Assembly: GCA_016720585.1 (NCBI GenBank)
Contig: JADKKH010000002.1
Span: forward strand, 434,001-498,000
Length of the DNA stretch: 64,000 bases
Direction: 5' to 3'
Source: Chitinophagaceae bacterium
Lineage (GTDB): Bacteria > Bacteroidota > Bacteroidia > Chitinophagales > Chitinophagaceae
Part shown: positions 35,201 through 45,200 of the stretch, in pieces
How positions within the stretch are numbered: the first letter of the stretch is position 1
Layout of the letters: each line of letters opens with the position of its first letter
Notes under the pieces: generated by a model
Databases searched by the model: none
Told to the model about the DNA's origin: nothing
Seen by the model: only the letters and a program-made list of their open reading frames with translations
Made by a program: the position numbers and the translations under genes

Positions 35201-36702
35201 GTTGAAGATTTTAGTTTTAGTTGTACCACATTTTCTATATGATGCGTATGTGGGAACATGTCTACCGGCTGCACCCGGGTTACCTGGTATTTCGCCTCCA
35301 GTAGATTTAAATCCCTGGCCTGCGTGGCGGGGTTACAACTAACATATACAACTGTTGGTGCTTCCATATCCAGTATCTTCTGCACCAGCTTTTCATGCAT
35401 ACCTGCCCGGGGAGGATCCGTAATGATGATATCCGGTTTGCCTTGTGCGGTAAAAAAATCTGTATTACAAACATCAATCACATCCCCCGCAAAAAAAGAT
35501 GCGTTCGTCAATCCGTTTAACGCTGCATTCTCCCGGGCATCCTCAATAGCAGCGGCACTCATTTCAACACCTATTATTTTTTGGGCTTTCTCACTTAAAA
35601 AAATACCGATACTTCCTGTGCCGCAATACAAATCATATACGGTTTCTTTGCCGGTCAACTCTGCAAAATTTCTAACTACTTTGTATAATTGTTCTGCCTG
35701 TTTCGTATTGGTTTGAAAAAAAGAGGTGGGTCCGATCTTAAATTGAAAATCTCCCAATTTCTCTATAACATATCCTTTCCCGGCATAGGTTACCGGTTCC
35801 AGGTCGTGCAGGCTGTCATTCCATTTTGTGTTCACCGTGTATAACAGCGAAGTGACCTGGGGAAAACCTATCCGTACCTGTTCCATCAATAATTTTATTT
35901 TTTCCTCATCATTTTCTCCAACCACGATATTCACCATGAGCTCTTCTGTAGTACAGAGCCGAACCTGCATCGTCCTTAAAAAGCCCTGATGATTGCGGAT
36001 ATCATAAAAGGTCCAGTTATTGTCTATGGCGAATTTTTTTATTGAAAGCCTGATTGAATTGGTTGGTTCTGCCTGCAAGTAACAGGTTTGTATATCCACA
36101 ATTTTATCGAAGAAGCCTTTGGCATGAAAACCAGCCCCCCTAAATCCCCCGCAAGGGGGGACTTCAGACTCCGAAAGTTTTATCTCCCCGGTATTCTCTC
36201 CCGGCTGATCTTGTGATTTATCAAGCTCCTCTTTTGGAAAGGTTTGATGAAGTTTTTTCTCAGGCTTCTCTTTGGTAAATTCTTTTGTTCCAAAAGTGTA
36301 TTCAATCTTATTACGGTAATATCTTGTTTCAGCGGCGCCCAGTATTGGCTGAAAAGTCGGCAAGGGAACTTTGCCAATCCGCTTTAATGTTTCTTCTACC
36401 TGCCGGTGTTTATACTGCAATTGCTTTTCATAAGGTAGCATTTGCCACTGGCAACCGCCACAGACACCGAAGTGAGAACAAAAAGGTAATACCCGGTCGG
36501 CAGATAAGGTATGGGTATTGACCACAATCCCTTCTGCCCAATCCTTTTTATTCTTCAATATCCGTACATCAACCACATCTCCCGGTACAGTGTTTTCAAT
36601 AAAAATCACTTTCCCCTCAACCCTTGCCAGTGATTTGCCTTCAGCTGCATAATCTTCCACCAACAGCTTTTCGAGTAGTATATTTTTCTTTTTTCTTCTC
36701 AC
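35197..36702 (-). CDS. rlmD: 23S rRNA (uracil-C5)-methyltransferase RlmD-like
   Basis: SAM-dependent RNA m5U methyltransferase. 501 residues from a GTG at 36702: TRAM domain (about 12-65), iron-sulfur cysteines in CSHFGVCGGCQW, SAM motif DLYCGTGSIGIF, and the catalytic cysteine in VSCNPATQARDL. The stretch of about 45 residues after TFGTKEF, ending CGGFRGAGFH, is longer than usual and holds a C-rich palindromic repeat. Whether it is RlmD or the closely related RlmC or TrmA-like type is uncertain. A TAGCTTTG box lies four bases before the start. Confidence 0.88.
   Translation of the reverse strand: MRRKKKNILLEKLLVEDYAAEGKSLARVEGKVIFIENTVPGDVVDVRILKNKKDWAEGIVVNTHTLSADRVLPFCSHFGVCGGCQWQMLPYEKQLQYKHRQVEETLKRIGKVPLPTFQPILGAAETRYYRNKIEYTFGTKEFTKEKPEKKLHQTFPKEELDKSQDQPGENTGEIKLSESEVPPCGGFRGAGFHAKGFFDKIVDIQTCYLQAEPTNSIRLSIKKFAIDNNWTFYDIRNHQGFLRTMQVRLCTTEELMVNIVVGENDEEKIKLLMEQVRIGFPQVTSLLYTVNTKWNDSLHDLEPVTYAGKGYVIEKLGDFQFKIGPTSFFQTNTKQAEQLYKVVRNFAELTGKETVYDLYCGTGSIGIFLSEKAQKIIGVEMSAAAIEDARENAALNGLTNASFFAGDVIDVCNTDFFTAQGKPDIIITDPPRAGMHEKLVQKILDMEAPTVVYVSCNPATQARDLNLLEAKYQVTRVQPVDMFPHTHHIENVVQLKLKSST
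36134..36165. repeat. C-rich palindrome inside rlmD
   Basis: CCCCCC-TAAAT-CCCCC-GCAA-GGGGGG followed by ACTT. This is a dispersed Bacteroidota repeat form. It is read in frame, giving a VPPCGGFRGA stretch. Confidence 0.7.
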
Positions 36703-36706
36703 GGCG

Positions 36707-36714
36707 CAAAGCTA
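36707..36714 (-). promoter_or_regulatory. -7 box of rlmD (TAGCTTTG)
   Basis: Perfect TAnnTTTG on the minus strand, four bases before the GTG start, so the transcript would be nearly leaderless. Confidence 0.5.
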
Positions 36715-36863
36715 AGCGTTTCAGTCTCGCCTGAGACGGGAGAAATCTGTTTAAAATTACCGGTCAATTTCAAAGCTCCGGGGCAACCAACTGACACGAA
36801 ATCAGGTCTTTTGCTATAACAGAGACTTTAACCGGTTACCCATAAATTTCAGCCTGCTTTTTA

Positions 36864-36871
36864 TATCTTTA
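36864..36871 (+). promoter_or_regulatory. -7-like box before the thioredoxin-lipoprotein-like gene (TATCTTTA)
   Basis: One mismatch to TAnnTTTG, 17 bases before the ATG at 36889. Confidence 0.45.
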
Positions 36872-36888
36872 CCTGATTTATTCTGACT

Positions 36889-38322
36889 ATGAAAAAATTT
36901 TTATTGCCTGCAATTCTGCTCATAAGCTTACATACGTTTGCGCAAAATGCTTATGAAATAAGGGTCACATTCAAGCCCTACAAAAAACAATATATTTACC
37001 TGGGTCATTATTTTGGCAAGCAATATCCGATTATCGATTCGGCCCTGTTATCCGATAAAAGTGAGGCCATTTTTAAAGGGTCCAAGAAATTACCCGGGGG
37101 TATCTACCTGATCGGTTATCCCAATAAAGCCGGGTTTTTTGAAATATTGATTGATAAAAATCAGAAATTCTCGGTTATTGCTGATACCGCCACTATTAAA
37201 AAAGGTTTGCAATTTAAAAATTCTCCCGATAATGTTTTGTTTAACAGCTACCAGCAATATATGTCGGTAAAAGGGAAGGATATTGCCGCGTTGCAACAGC
37301 AACTAAAAACAGCGCCTACAAAAAAAGATTCAACCAGGCTGATAGTGGAACTGACCCAAAAAGATAAAGTTGTAGCCAGTTACCGGGAAGATCTCATCAA
37401 AAAAAATCCGGGTAATATTCTCAGCGCTTTATTAATATCTATGCGGGAACCCGTGCTTACCGGCAGGTTGAAAGACCCCAGAACAAAAGATGATTCGCTG
37501 GCGGCCTATAGTTATTTCAAGGATCATTACTGGGATGGGGTTAATTTCTGGGATGGCCGCATGGCTTACACAACTTTTTTTGAAGAGAAGCTGGATAAAT
37601 ATTTTGAACAGCTGGTGATACCGCAGCCGGATTCAATAATAAAAGAAATTGACTGGATGATGGGCTTTGCAGGCATCAATGAAGAAATGTCCCGTTTTTT
37701 ACTGATCAAATTCGTGAATCGCTATCTCGTTCAAAAATACATGTGGGAGGATGCCATCTTTCTTCACCTGTTTGAAAAATATTTTGCACAAAAAAATTAT
37801 TCCTGGCTTACCGACAAAGGCCGGAAAACCATTACAGACAGGGCCTATAGTTTAATGGCGAATATCCTGGGAACGCCGGCAGCCGATATTGATCTTCCGG
37901 ACAGCAGCGGTCAAATCAAATCCCTGTACAATGACACGGCCGCATACACGCTGATTGCTTTTTGGGATCCCACCTGTGGTCACTGCAAAGAAGTGCTGCC
38001 TTCCCTTGATTCCATTTACAAGGCAAAATGGAAAGCAGCGGGTTTAAAGATTTATGCTGTTGCCAAAGAAACAGACGGTACAAAAAAAGACTGGCTGGAT
38101 TTTATCAATACCCACTATTTACAGCAATGGACACATGTTTATTATTCCAAAGCAGATGACAAAGCCCGGATTGAGGCCAGCATCCCCGGCTATTCACAGC
38201 TGTACGATATTCAGACTTTCCCTACATTATATTTGCTGGACAAAGACAAACGGATTGTTGCAAAAAAATTGTCCTACCTCCAGATCAATGAAGTATTAGA
38301 AATAAAAATGAGGGGACAGTAA
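36889..38322 (+). CDS. Exported thioredoxin-domain protein (DUF4369/DUF5106 type)
   Basis: A 477-residue exported protein: signal peptide MKKFLLPAILLISLHTFAQ, an N-terminal DUF4369-like beta domain (about 20-120), a helical DUF5106-like middle, and a C-terminal TlpA-like thioredoxin domain. The redox motif is CGHC, C363 to C366, in WDPTCGHCKEVLP. It is likely a periplasmic disulfide reductase or oxidase. Twenty bases separate it from the SurA-like isomerase gene, consistent with an envelope-protein folding pair. Confidence 0.88.
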   Translation: MKKFLLPAILLISLHTFAQNAYEIRVTFKPYKKQYIYLGHYFGKQYPIIDSALLSDKSEAIFKGSKKLPGGIYLIGYPNKAGFFEILIDKNQKFSVIADTATIKKGLQFKNSPDNVLFNSYQQYMSVKGKDIAALQQQLKTAPTKKDSTRLIVELTQKDKVVASYREDLIKKNPGNILSALLISMREPVLTGRLKDPRTKDDSLAAYSYFKDHYWDGVNFWDGRMAYTTFFEEKLDKYFEQLVIPQPDSIIKEIDWMMGFAGINEEMSRFLLIKFVNRYLVQKYMWEDAIFLHLFEKYFAQKNYSWLTDKGRKTITDRAYSLMANILGTPAADIDLPDSSGQIKSLYNDTAAYTLIAFWDPTCGHCKEVLPSLDSIYKAKWKAAGLKIYAVAKETDGTKKDWLDFINTHYLQQWTHVYYSKADDKARIEASIPGYSQLYDIQTFPTLYLLDKDKRIVAKKLSYLQINEVLEIKMRGQ

Positions 38323-38342
38323 CGACCCGGAAAATATATGCT

Positions 38343-40286
38343 ATGAAAAAAAAATCTTTAGTTGTGATCGTTGCCTGTTTGGGAATGATCACCTCCAACG
38401 CTCAAACATTATTCACCTACGGTAGCTATGCTGCCGATGCCAAAGATTTTCTACGGGCGTATAATAAAAATAACACCCAGCCTGTGGTGAACAAGGCTAA
38501 ATCGATCAGCGATTACCTGGACCTGTATATTAAATCAAGACTGAAGATCCGGGAAGCTTACGACCGCCGTTACGACACCTTGCAGCAGATCACTACGGAA
38601 GTAGATAATCTCCGGACCCAGATTGCTGAAAATTACCTTACGGACCCTGAAATTGGTCAGCGGCTATTCAACCAGGCATTTCAACGCAGCCTGAAAGATA
38701 TTCATGTGGCCCATATTTTTGTTTCTTTTAAAAATGCTGCCGGGTTAACAGATACATTGGCTGCCGGTAAAAAAAGAGATGATATTCTGCAACGTTTACA
38801 AAAAGGCAATGATTTTCTGATCCTTGCACAACAAAGTTCAGACGACCCTTCTGCCAAAATCAATAAAGGCGATCTTGGTTATATTACTGTTTTCACCCTG
38901 CCCTATCCATTTGAAAACGTAGTTTACGCTACGGCTGTTGGAAAATATTCATCCGCAGTATCTTCAAAAGCCGGTTATCATATTTTCAAAAACCTGGGAG
39001 AAAGAAAAGCCGTTGGAAAAATAAAAGCACAACAGATCTTACTGGCCATCCCACCGGGCTCTGTCGAGGCGGATAAAAAACAAATTGCGGCACTTGCGGA
39101 TTCATTGTATAAGCGTATTCTGGCGGGAGAAAATTTTAACCGGCTGGCTGCTGCTTTCAGTAATGATTATATCAGCGCTGCTTCCGGAGGCATGATGCCC
39201 GATATAGGAGTTGGTCAGTACGAACCTGCTTTTGAAAATGCGTTATGGTCTTTGTCAAAGGACGGGGCAGTTACTAAACCCTTTCTTACTTCCCATGGCT
39301 GGCATATTGTAAAACGTATTTCTTTAAAACCAGTGGTCACCGATGCCAGCAATAAAACCAATCAACTGGAATTGCAGGAAAGAGTTAAGGGCGATAGCCG
39401 CTGGAGATCGTCCCGTGATTTTATTTATGACCGGGTGATCCAAAAAGCAGGTTTTAAAAAACACACATATGATGAAGCCGCTTTTTGGGCAATAACGGAT
39501 AGTGTCCTTGATTTAAAGCCACTCGGCATCGGCCGCAATGTAAATTCTTTTACTCCGTTGTTTTCCATTGGAGACTCCACATACAATATCACCAACTGGA
39601 TATATTATGCAAATACCTACCGGTATAAACAGGACGGGACCGGACCTAAGCCGGGGGAGCAGGTTTGGGATGAGTATATAAAATTTTCTTTGTTCAATTA
39701 TTATCGGGACCATCTCGAAGATTTCAATGCTGAATTTCGCAGCCAGATGGAGGAATTTAAAGATGGCAACCTGTTTTTTGAAATTATGCAGCAGGAAATA
39801 TGGAATAAAGCACAGGGTGATTCTGCCGCCCTGTTGTCTTTGTACAATAAAAACAAAGAGACCTATACCTGGAAACAAAGTGCCGATGCGATACTCTTCT
39901 TTTGTTCTGACCAGACCATAGCCCGGACAGCATACGATGAATTAAAAAAGAATCCTGCCGGCTGGCGTAAAGTGGCTGAAATGTATTCGGAAAAAATTAT
40001 TTCCGATTCATCCCGTTATGAATGGAGTCAGTTGCCCAGTTTGAACAAAATGACGCCCAAACCCGGACTGATCACTACTCCCGAAGTAAACGTCTCCGAT
40101 AATACAGCTACGTTTGCTTTTATTATTACAGTTTATCCCCAGCCGACGCAACGCAGTTTTGTGGAAGCCCGCGGATTGGTGATAAACGATTACCAGGTTA
40201 TTCTGGAAAAGCAATTGGATGAAGCCTTAAAAAAGAAATACCCGATCTCAGTGGATCAAAAGGTATTGAGTGATATTTCAAAATAA
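38343..40286 (+). CDS. SurA/PpiC-type peptidylprolyl isomerase
   Basis: Periplasmic chaperone-isomerase, 647 residues. Signal peptide MKKKSLVVIVACLGMITSNAQ. First PpiC domain about 130-225 (DIHVAHIFVSFKNA, QKGNDFLILAQQSSDDPSA, GDLGYITVF), second about 235-345 (KIKAQQILLAIPPG, FNRLAAAFSNDYISAASGGMM). The remaining 300 residues are helical. Two parvulin domains agree with SurA-like proteins that assist outer-membrane protein folding, although the order of domains differs from the E. coli protein. Confidence 0.88.
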   Translation: MKKKSLVVIVACLGMITSNAQTLFTYGSYAADAKDFLRAYNKNNTQPVVNKAKSISDYLDLYIKSRLKIREAYDRRYDTLQQITTEVDNLRTQIAENYLTDPEIGQRLFNQAFQRSLKDIHVAHIFVSFKNAAGLTDTLAAGKKRDDILQRLQKGNDFLILAQQSSDDPSAKINKGDLGYITVFTLPYPFENVVYATAVGKYSSAVSSKAGYHIFKNLGERKAVGKIKAQQILLAIPPGSVEADKKQIAALADSLYKRILAGENFNRLAAAFSNDYISAASGGMMPDIGVGQYEPAFENALWSLSKDGAVTKPFLTSHGWHIVKRISLKPVVTDASNKTNQLELQERVKGDSRWRSSRDFIYDRVIQKAGFKKHTYDEAAFWAITDSVLDLKPLGIGRNVNSFTPLFSIGDSTYNITNWIYYANTYRYKQDGTGPKPGEQVWDEYIKFSLFNYYRDHLEDFNAEFRSQMEEFKDGNLFFEIMQQEIWNKAQGDSAALLSLYNKNKETYTWKQSADAILFFCSDQTIARTAYDELKKNPAGWRKVAEMYSEKIISDSSRYEWSQLPSLNKMTPKPGLITTPEVNVSDNTATFAFIITVYPQPTQRSFVEARGLVINDYQVILEKQLDEALKKKYPISVDQKVLSDISK

Positions 40287-40441
40287 TACCAAGAGGTCAT
40301 CAAAGAAAAAGGGGATATGCATAAAAAAATGCATGGCCTGCCGTGGTTGTATAAATAAAAGATGTTATTAAATGGGTTTTATTACTCCCATCAGAGAAAC
40401 AGTAATTGTATCATAACTCCTTTTCACCTCTCCCTTTCAGC

Positions 40442-41392
40442 CTACAACTCTTTTACCACATTGGCCACTACATGCGGCCGGCCCAGTGTATAGTAATGTA
40501 AAACAGGTACCCCGCTTTTTTTCAATTCTTTTGACTGCATCAGCAACCATTTGGTTCCAACTTTTTCCACGTCCTCATCGGTTTTGCATTTCAATATTTC
40601 ATTACTAAGTTCTGCAGGCAGGTCAATAAAAAATGTTTTAGGAAGCATGGTCAGCTGCTTTTTAGAAGTAACCGGTTTTAGTCCCGGTATAATGGGTACT
40701 GTGATCCCGATAGCCCTGCAGGCTTTTTCAAAGGCAAAAAATTTCGCATTATCAAAAAACATCTGCGTGATGATATAATCAGCGCCGGCCTCTACTTTCT
40801 TTTTCAGGTTTTGCAGATCGGAATCCATATTGGGAGCCTCAAAATGTTTTTCGGGATAACCGGCCACGCCAATACAAAATTTAGTTCTGTGCGTATCCCT
40901 GAGTTCTTCTTCCAGGTATATTCCTGAGTTAAGGTTTACCACCTGTTTTAATAAATCAACTGCATATTTATGCCCGCCCGGCTCTGGCTCAAAGGCTGTT
41001 TCATTCTTTGCTGCGTCTCCCCTCAGCACCAGTACATTATCGATTCCGAGGTAATGCAGGTTGATCAGGGCATCTTCAGTTTCATTAATTCCAAATCCAC
41101 CACAAATTAAGTGGGGAACCGTGTCCACATTATATTTATTCATGATCGCTGCACAGATACTTTCGGTGCCCGGACGTTTTCGCACCACTACCTTCTGAAA
41201 ACTGCCATCCGCATTTTTCTTAAAAACATGTTCACTGCGGTGGTAAGTTACATTGATAAAGGAAGGCTTGAATGCCATCAGGGGATCAAGATGGTTATAT
41301 AAAGCCCCGATACCTTTGCCTTTTAAAGGCGGTAACACTTCAAAAGAGATCAGGGTGTCTTTAGCCGCTTTAATATGATCTATCACTCTCAT
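40442..41392 (-). CDS. metF: 5,10-methylenetetrahydrofolate reductase
   Basis: Reduces methylenetetrahydrofolate to 5-methyltetrahydrofolate for methionine synthesis; flavoprotein, cytoplasmic. 316 residues with FEVLPPLKGKGI at the N-terminus (conserved glutamate), VLRGDAAKNE, and ADYIITQMFFDNAKFF. A perfect -7 box lies seven bases before the start. Asd at 3651 feeds the same amino acid, but the two genes are not linked. Confidence 0.95.
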   Translation of the reverse strand: MRVIDHIKAAKDTLISFEVLPPLKGKGIGALYNHLDPLMAFKPSFINVTYHRSEHVFKKNADGSFQKVVVRKRPGTESICAAIMNKYNVDTVPHLICGGFGINETEDALINLHYLGIDNVLVLRGDAAKNETAFEPEPGGHKYAVDLLKQVVNLNSGIYLEEELRDTHRTKFCIGVAGYPEKHFEAPNMDSDLQNLKKKVEAGADYIITQMFFDNAKFFAFEKACRAIGITVPIIPGLKPVTSKKQLTMLPKTFFIDLPAELSNEILKCKTDEDVEKVGTKWLLMQSKELKKSGVPVLHYYTLGRPHVVANVVKEL

Positions 41393-41399
41393 AAGTGTG

Positions 41400-41407
41400 C
41401 AAAGCTA
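41400..41407 (-). promoter_or_regulatory. -7 box of metF (TAGCTTTG)
   Basis: Perfect TAnnTTTG on the minus strand; only seven bases separate it from the metF ATG. Confidence 0.55.
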
Positions 41408-41476
41408 ACAATGCGGGGGCATTAGTCAAAACCCTGTTAATTGAATTTCAAAAACCCCTCATTAGCGGCCATAGCT

Positions 41477-41484
41477 TATTTTTG
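41477..41484 (+). promoter_or_regulatory. -7 box of lptB (TATTTTTG)
   Basis: Perfect TAnnTTTG, five bases before the lptB ATG, divergent from the metF box. Confidence 0.55.
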
Positions 41485-41489
41485 CGGGT

Positions 41490-42257
41490 ATGTCAGTAAC
41501 CATAGAAACCAAAGACCTGGTAAAAAAGTATGGCAGCCGCACCGTTGTAAACCATGTTTCCTTTGAAGTGAACCAGGGGGAAATTGTAGGCTTGCTGGGA
41601 CCGAACGGTGCTGGCAAAACCACTTCCTTTTACCAGGTAGTTGGGCTGATCAAACCCGATGAAGGGAAAGTATTTCTGAATAACCAGGATATTACCTCGC
41701 TTCCGATGTACAAACGGGCACAGATGGGGATCGGTTACCTGCCCCAGGAGCCTTCTGTTTTCCGTAAGCTGAGTGTGGAAGATAATATAAAAGCCGTACT
41801 GGAAATGACCAAACTTTCCAAACAACAGCAAAAAGAAAAACTGGAATCTTTGCTGAATGAATTTCGTTTACAGCATGTCCGGAAAAGCAACGGCGATGTA
41901 TTAAGTGGCGGGGAAAGGCGCCGAACAGAGATCGCCCGGGCCTTATCGGTTGACCCTAAATTTATTTTGCTCGATGAACCCTTTGCCGGCATTGACCCGA
42001 TTGCGGTTGAAGATATTCAGGCAATTGTAGCCAAGATGAAATATAAAAATATCGGCATCCTGATCACGGACCATAATGTTACAGAAACACTTTCCATCTG
42101 TGACAGGGCCTATTTGCTTATTGAAGGGAAAATATTCAAACATGGCACTGCCGAAGAACTGGCAGAAGATGAGGATGTGCGCCGCTTATACCTTGGAAGG
42201 AATTTTGAATTGAAAAGGAAAGACTGGCTGCATGAAGAAGCTCAGAAAGGGCAATGA
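41490..42257 (+). CDS. lptB: LPS-export ABC transporter ATPase LptB
   Basis: Cytoplasmic ATPase that drives extraction of lipopolysaccharide from the inner membrane. 255 residues. Walker [10 protein letters not shown] (about 36-44), Q-loop, signature [15 protein letters not shown] (about 139-153), Walker [14 protein letters not shown] and the switch histidine in LITDHNV. The FAGIDP version and [12 protein letters not shown] are LptB hallmarks. Partner LptC is probably at 59775; LptF/G and LptA are not in the window. Confidence 0.95.
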   Translation: MSVTIETKDLVKKYGSRTVVNHVSFEVNQGEIVGLLGPNGAGKTTSFYQVVGLIKPDEGKVFLNNQDITSLPMYKRAQMGIGYLPQEPSVFRKLSVEDNIKAVLEMTKLSKQQQKEKLESLLNEFRLQHVRKSNGDVLSGGERRRTEIARALSVDPKFILLDEPFAGIDPIAVEDIQAIVAKMKYKNIGILITDHNVTETLSICDRAYLLIEGKIFKHGTAEELAEDEDVRRLYLGRNFELKRKDWLHEEAQKGQ

Positions 42258-42294
42258 AAATGATTTACTTTCATCCAACCAATTAAAGGTGCAG

Positions 42295-45200
42295 ATGAAA
42301 TACAGATTCCTGGTTATACTTGCGCTTTTTTCCCTTTGTTCAGCAGGACAAATTTCGCCAACCCTAACAGTGCCTAGCGGACATAAAGGATTGGTGCGAA
42401 ACTGTTATTTTACCCCCAATGACAAATACCTGGTTTCTACCGATGAAGACCATGTGCTCTGTATCTGGGACGGAGATGACGGCAGACAACTATTTACATT
42501 ACGGGACAGCGCTGCCTCTTTCCGGAAGGTTCAAATAAATAATGCGACCACTTTTATTACCGCTTTAACGGATTCAGGCAGACTTTATATTATTGATTTC
42601 GGTACGCTGAAAATAAAAGCCATACAGGATAGCGTAACAGATTATAGCCTGCATCAAAAAGAAGAGATCATTTTCTTAATCAAGAGTTACAGTACTATTT
42701 ATAAATACAATCCGAAAAATTATGCTTTAAAGAAATTAAGGTATTCAACAACCCTGAGTCCTGTAAGCATTATCGCTTTATCACAAACCGAAGCTTGTGT
42801 ACAGGATGAAACAAAAGGTGTCTTTATTATCAATGAAGTAACCGGAAAAGCATTGCCCCTGGTAACTTCCAGGACTTCCAATCTAAGGCTTCATGATTAT
42901 CATCCTGAAACCGGCTATTTATTGTGTACAGATTTCAATAGTTCTGGTGGTAATCTCACCTATTATAACATTGAAGCAAAAAGCCGGTCAGTGAAAGGAC
43001 AGATTGCCCTGAAAGGACAGTACCGCAACCCCAAGTGCTTATATACTGCCGATAATAAGGTTTTTATTGCAGCCAATTTATCTGAAGATCCGGATGGAAT
43101 GATGGCCACGGAACCCGTTTCCCTTTATTCTTTTAAAACCGGGCGGGAAATCAAGAAATTGGGGAGTGAATATGTGTCTGATCTGGGTGAAATGAACCTG
43201 AATTTTTCCCGGAGTAGTCTTGTCGCCGAAAAAATGCCCGACTTTGAAAACCAGCTATTCTTTCGTTTTAATTTTTTACAGAATTCAGTTGATATCACAA
43301 TGGGTAAAAAATATGATTCAGAGGATAAGTTAAAATTTGCCTGTGCTAATTCCAGTAAGAAAATTGCCATTTTTAATAAAGCCCTACTATTGCCCGGTAT
43401 TTATCCGGATGGCGTTGCTGGCTGGGAAGGGCTGAAAGGCATAAAAAAATACAGTGAACTTAATATCAATCTTTTTCCCGTTACCTCAGTTGCTTCGGGG
43501 GATAAGAATGAAAGGAAAATCGGTTTCCTGTTTTCGGAAGAAACAGCTCTTAACGACTCTGTTGTTTTTACAACGGCGCCCTATGACCTGAGTAATAATC
43601 TTTATGCAGGTATCCTATACTATATGAAAAATGGTTTCGCTGCAGACAGTCTGAAATTTTCTTTTGAATATATGGCGAACCCATCACCCGGATCGAATAA
43701 GCTATTCTGGAGCAGAGAAAATAACTTTTATGCGCTTGATATTGCGAGCCGTACAATAACCGATAGCCTTTCTTTTCTTCCCAGAGTAATAATCCGAAAT
43801 ATTCGGCAGGCCGGGGGCAATGTCCTTATTACCCGTGAAGACAGCCTGGCAAATCCACAATACGGAATCCTCAGGTACAATATATTTCAGAAAAAAATCA
43901 TTGACACCGCTTTCTATTATGGGGGTGATTTTTTTAAGCCGTACGATGAGATCAATTACGCACATCATACGGAAGGGCTTTTCCCAGATCTGGCAGTAAA
44001 AGATTACGATTACATTCATAATACATTATTCGAATACCCTTTTTTTTACGGTCGTGTGGATTCCGTTGCTGTATTAGATTCTGTTGGCGAGATAAGTTCA
44101 TACCAGGCGGTACAGCAAGTCCCCTACCTGAAAATCATTTCTGACACCGATTCGCCTGATGCCAATGAACTTGATATCATAGATAAAGTTGAAAATTTCC
44201 GGATTCAGCAGGTCCGGTATTGGGACAATAATTGCTACCTGGTAATGAGCAGTCAGAATAAAATTTTTCTTTACTCATTATCGCAAGATTCTGTTCTAAA
44301 AAAAATTTACTGCGTAACGGATATATACTCCAAACTTTTTACACTAAAAAACAAACAAATCCTTGTATCGAATAAGAACAGGAATGATGTCTATGTTATT
44401 GATATTGACCTGGGAAAAATTATAGCTCACCTTAACGGCTATTTTAACCCGGTCATACTTCAGCCCGACGGTCTCCTATTATTGCAGGATGCAGCTTCTG
44501 GCAGTTATAATGTCTATAACGAAAAAAATTATGGATTCATTTCTTCGGTTACACCTTTTTCAAAAACCGACTATGTTGTAAAAACCTCGAGTGGTCTGTT
44601 TGACGGAACAGATAAAGCCATTGAAAATCTTTACTTCCTGATCAATGATGCCGCAGATAAAAGCAAACCCTGGAAAACCATCGACCTCACCCAATTAAAA
44701 GCCAAATACTATATACCGGGCCTCTGGGATAAACTGATCGCCGGGGACACAACCGATTTACCTGATGTGGAAAGTATAAAAAATATTTCCCTCGCCCCGG
44801 AAATAACCGCCGATACGGCCTATTCCTTTACCAAACCCTACAAGATTACCCTGCTGGATAAAGGAGGGGGAATAGGCGCTGTAAGAATAGTAATTAACGG
44901 GAAGGAGGTCATTTCGGATGCCAGAAAAAATAAAATTATAAACAGCAAAAAAATTACACTTGCTGTTGATCTGTCGCCTTACAAAAATTATTTCGGCACA
45001 GGCAATAATACTATCCAGGTTTTTTCTTCCAATACCGACAGCAGTCTTACCTCCCGTGGCCTTATCGTGGCATCATCAAATAAATCAACATTTCAGGCAA
45101 ACCCCCGGTTATTTGTCATCAGTATTGGGACCAGCAATTACAAAGGCACAGAAATAGATCTTCAATATTCTTCAAAAGATGCGATCGACATGACAGCAGC

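Noticed and set aside
42232..42294. Longer start of the caspase-like protein overlapping lptB
   Set aside because: The ATG at 42295 begins directly with a signal peptide; the extension is charged and not signal-like.
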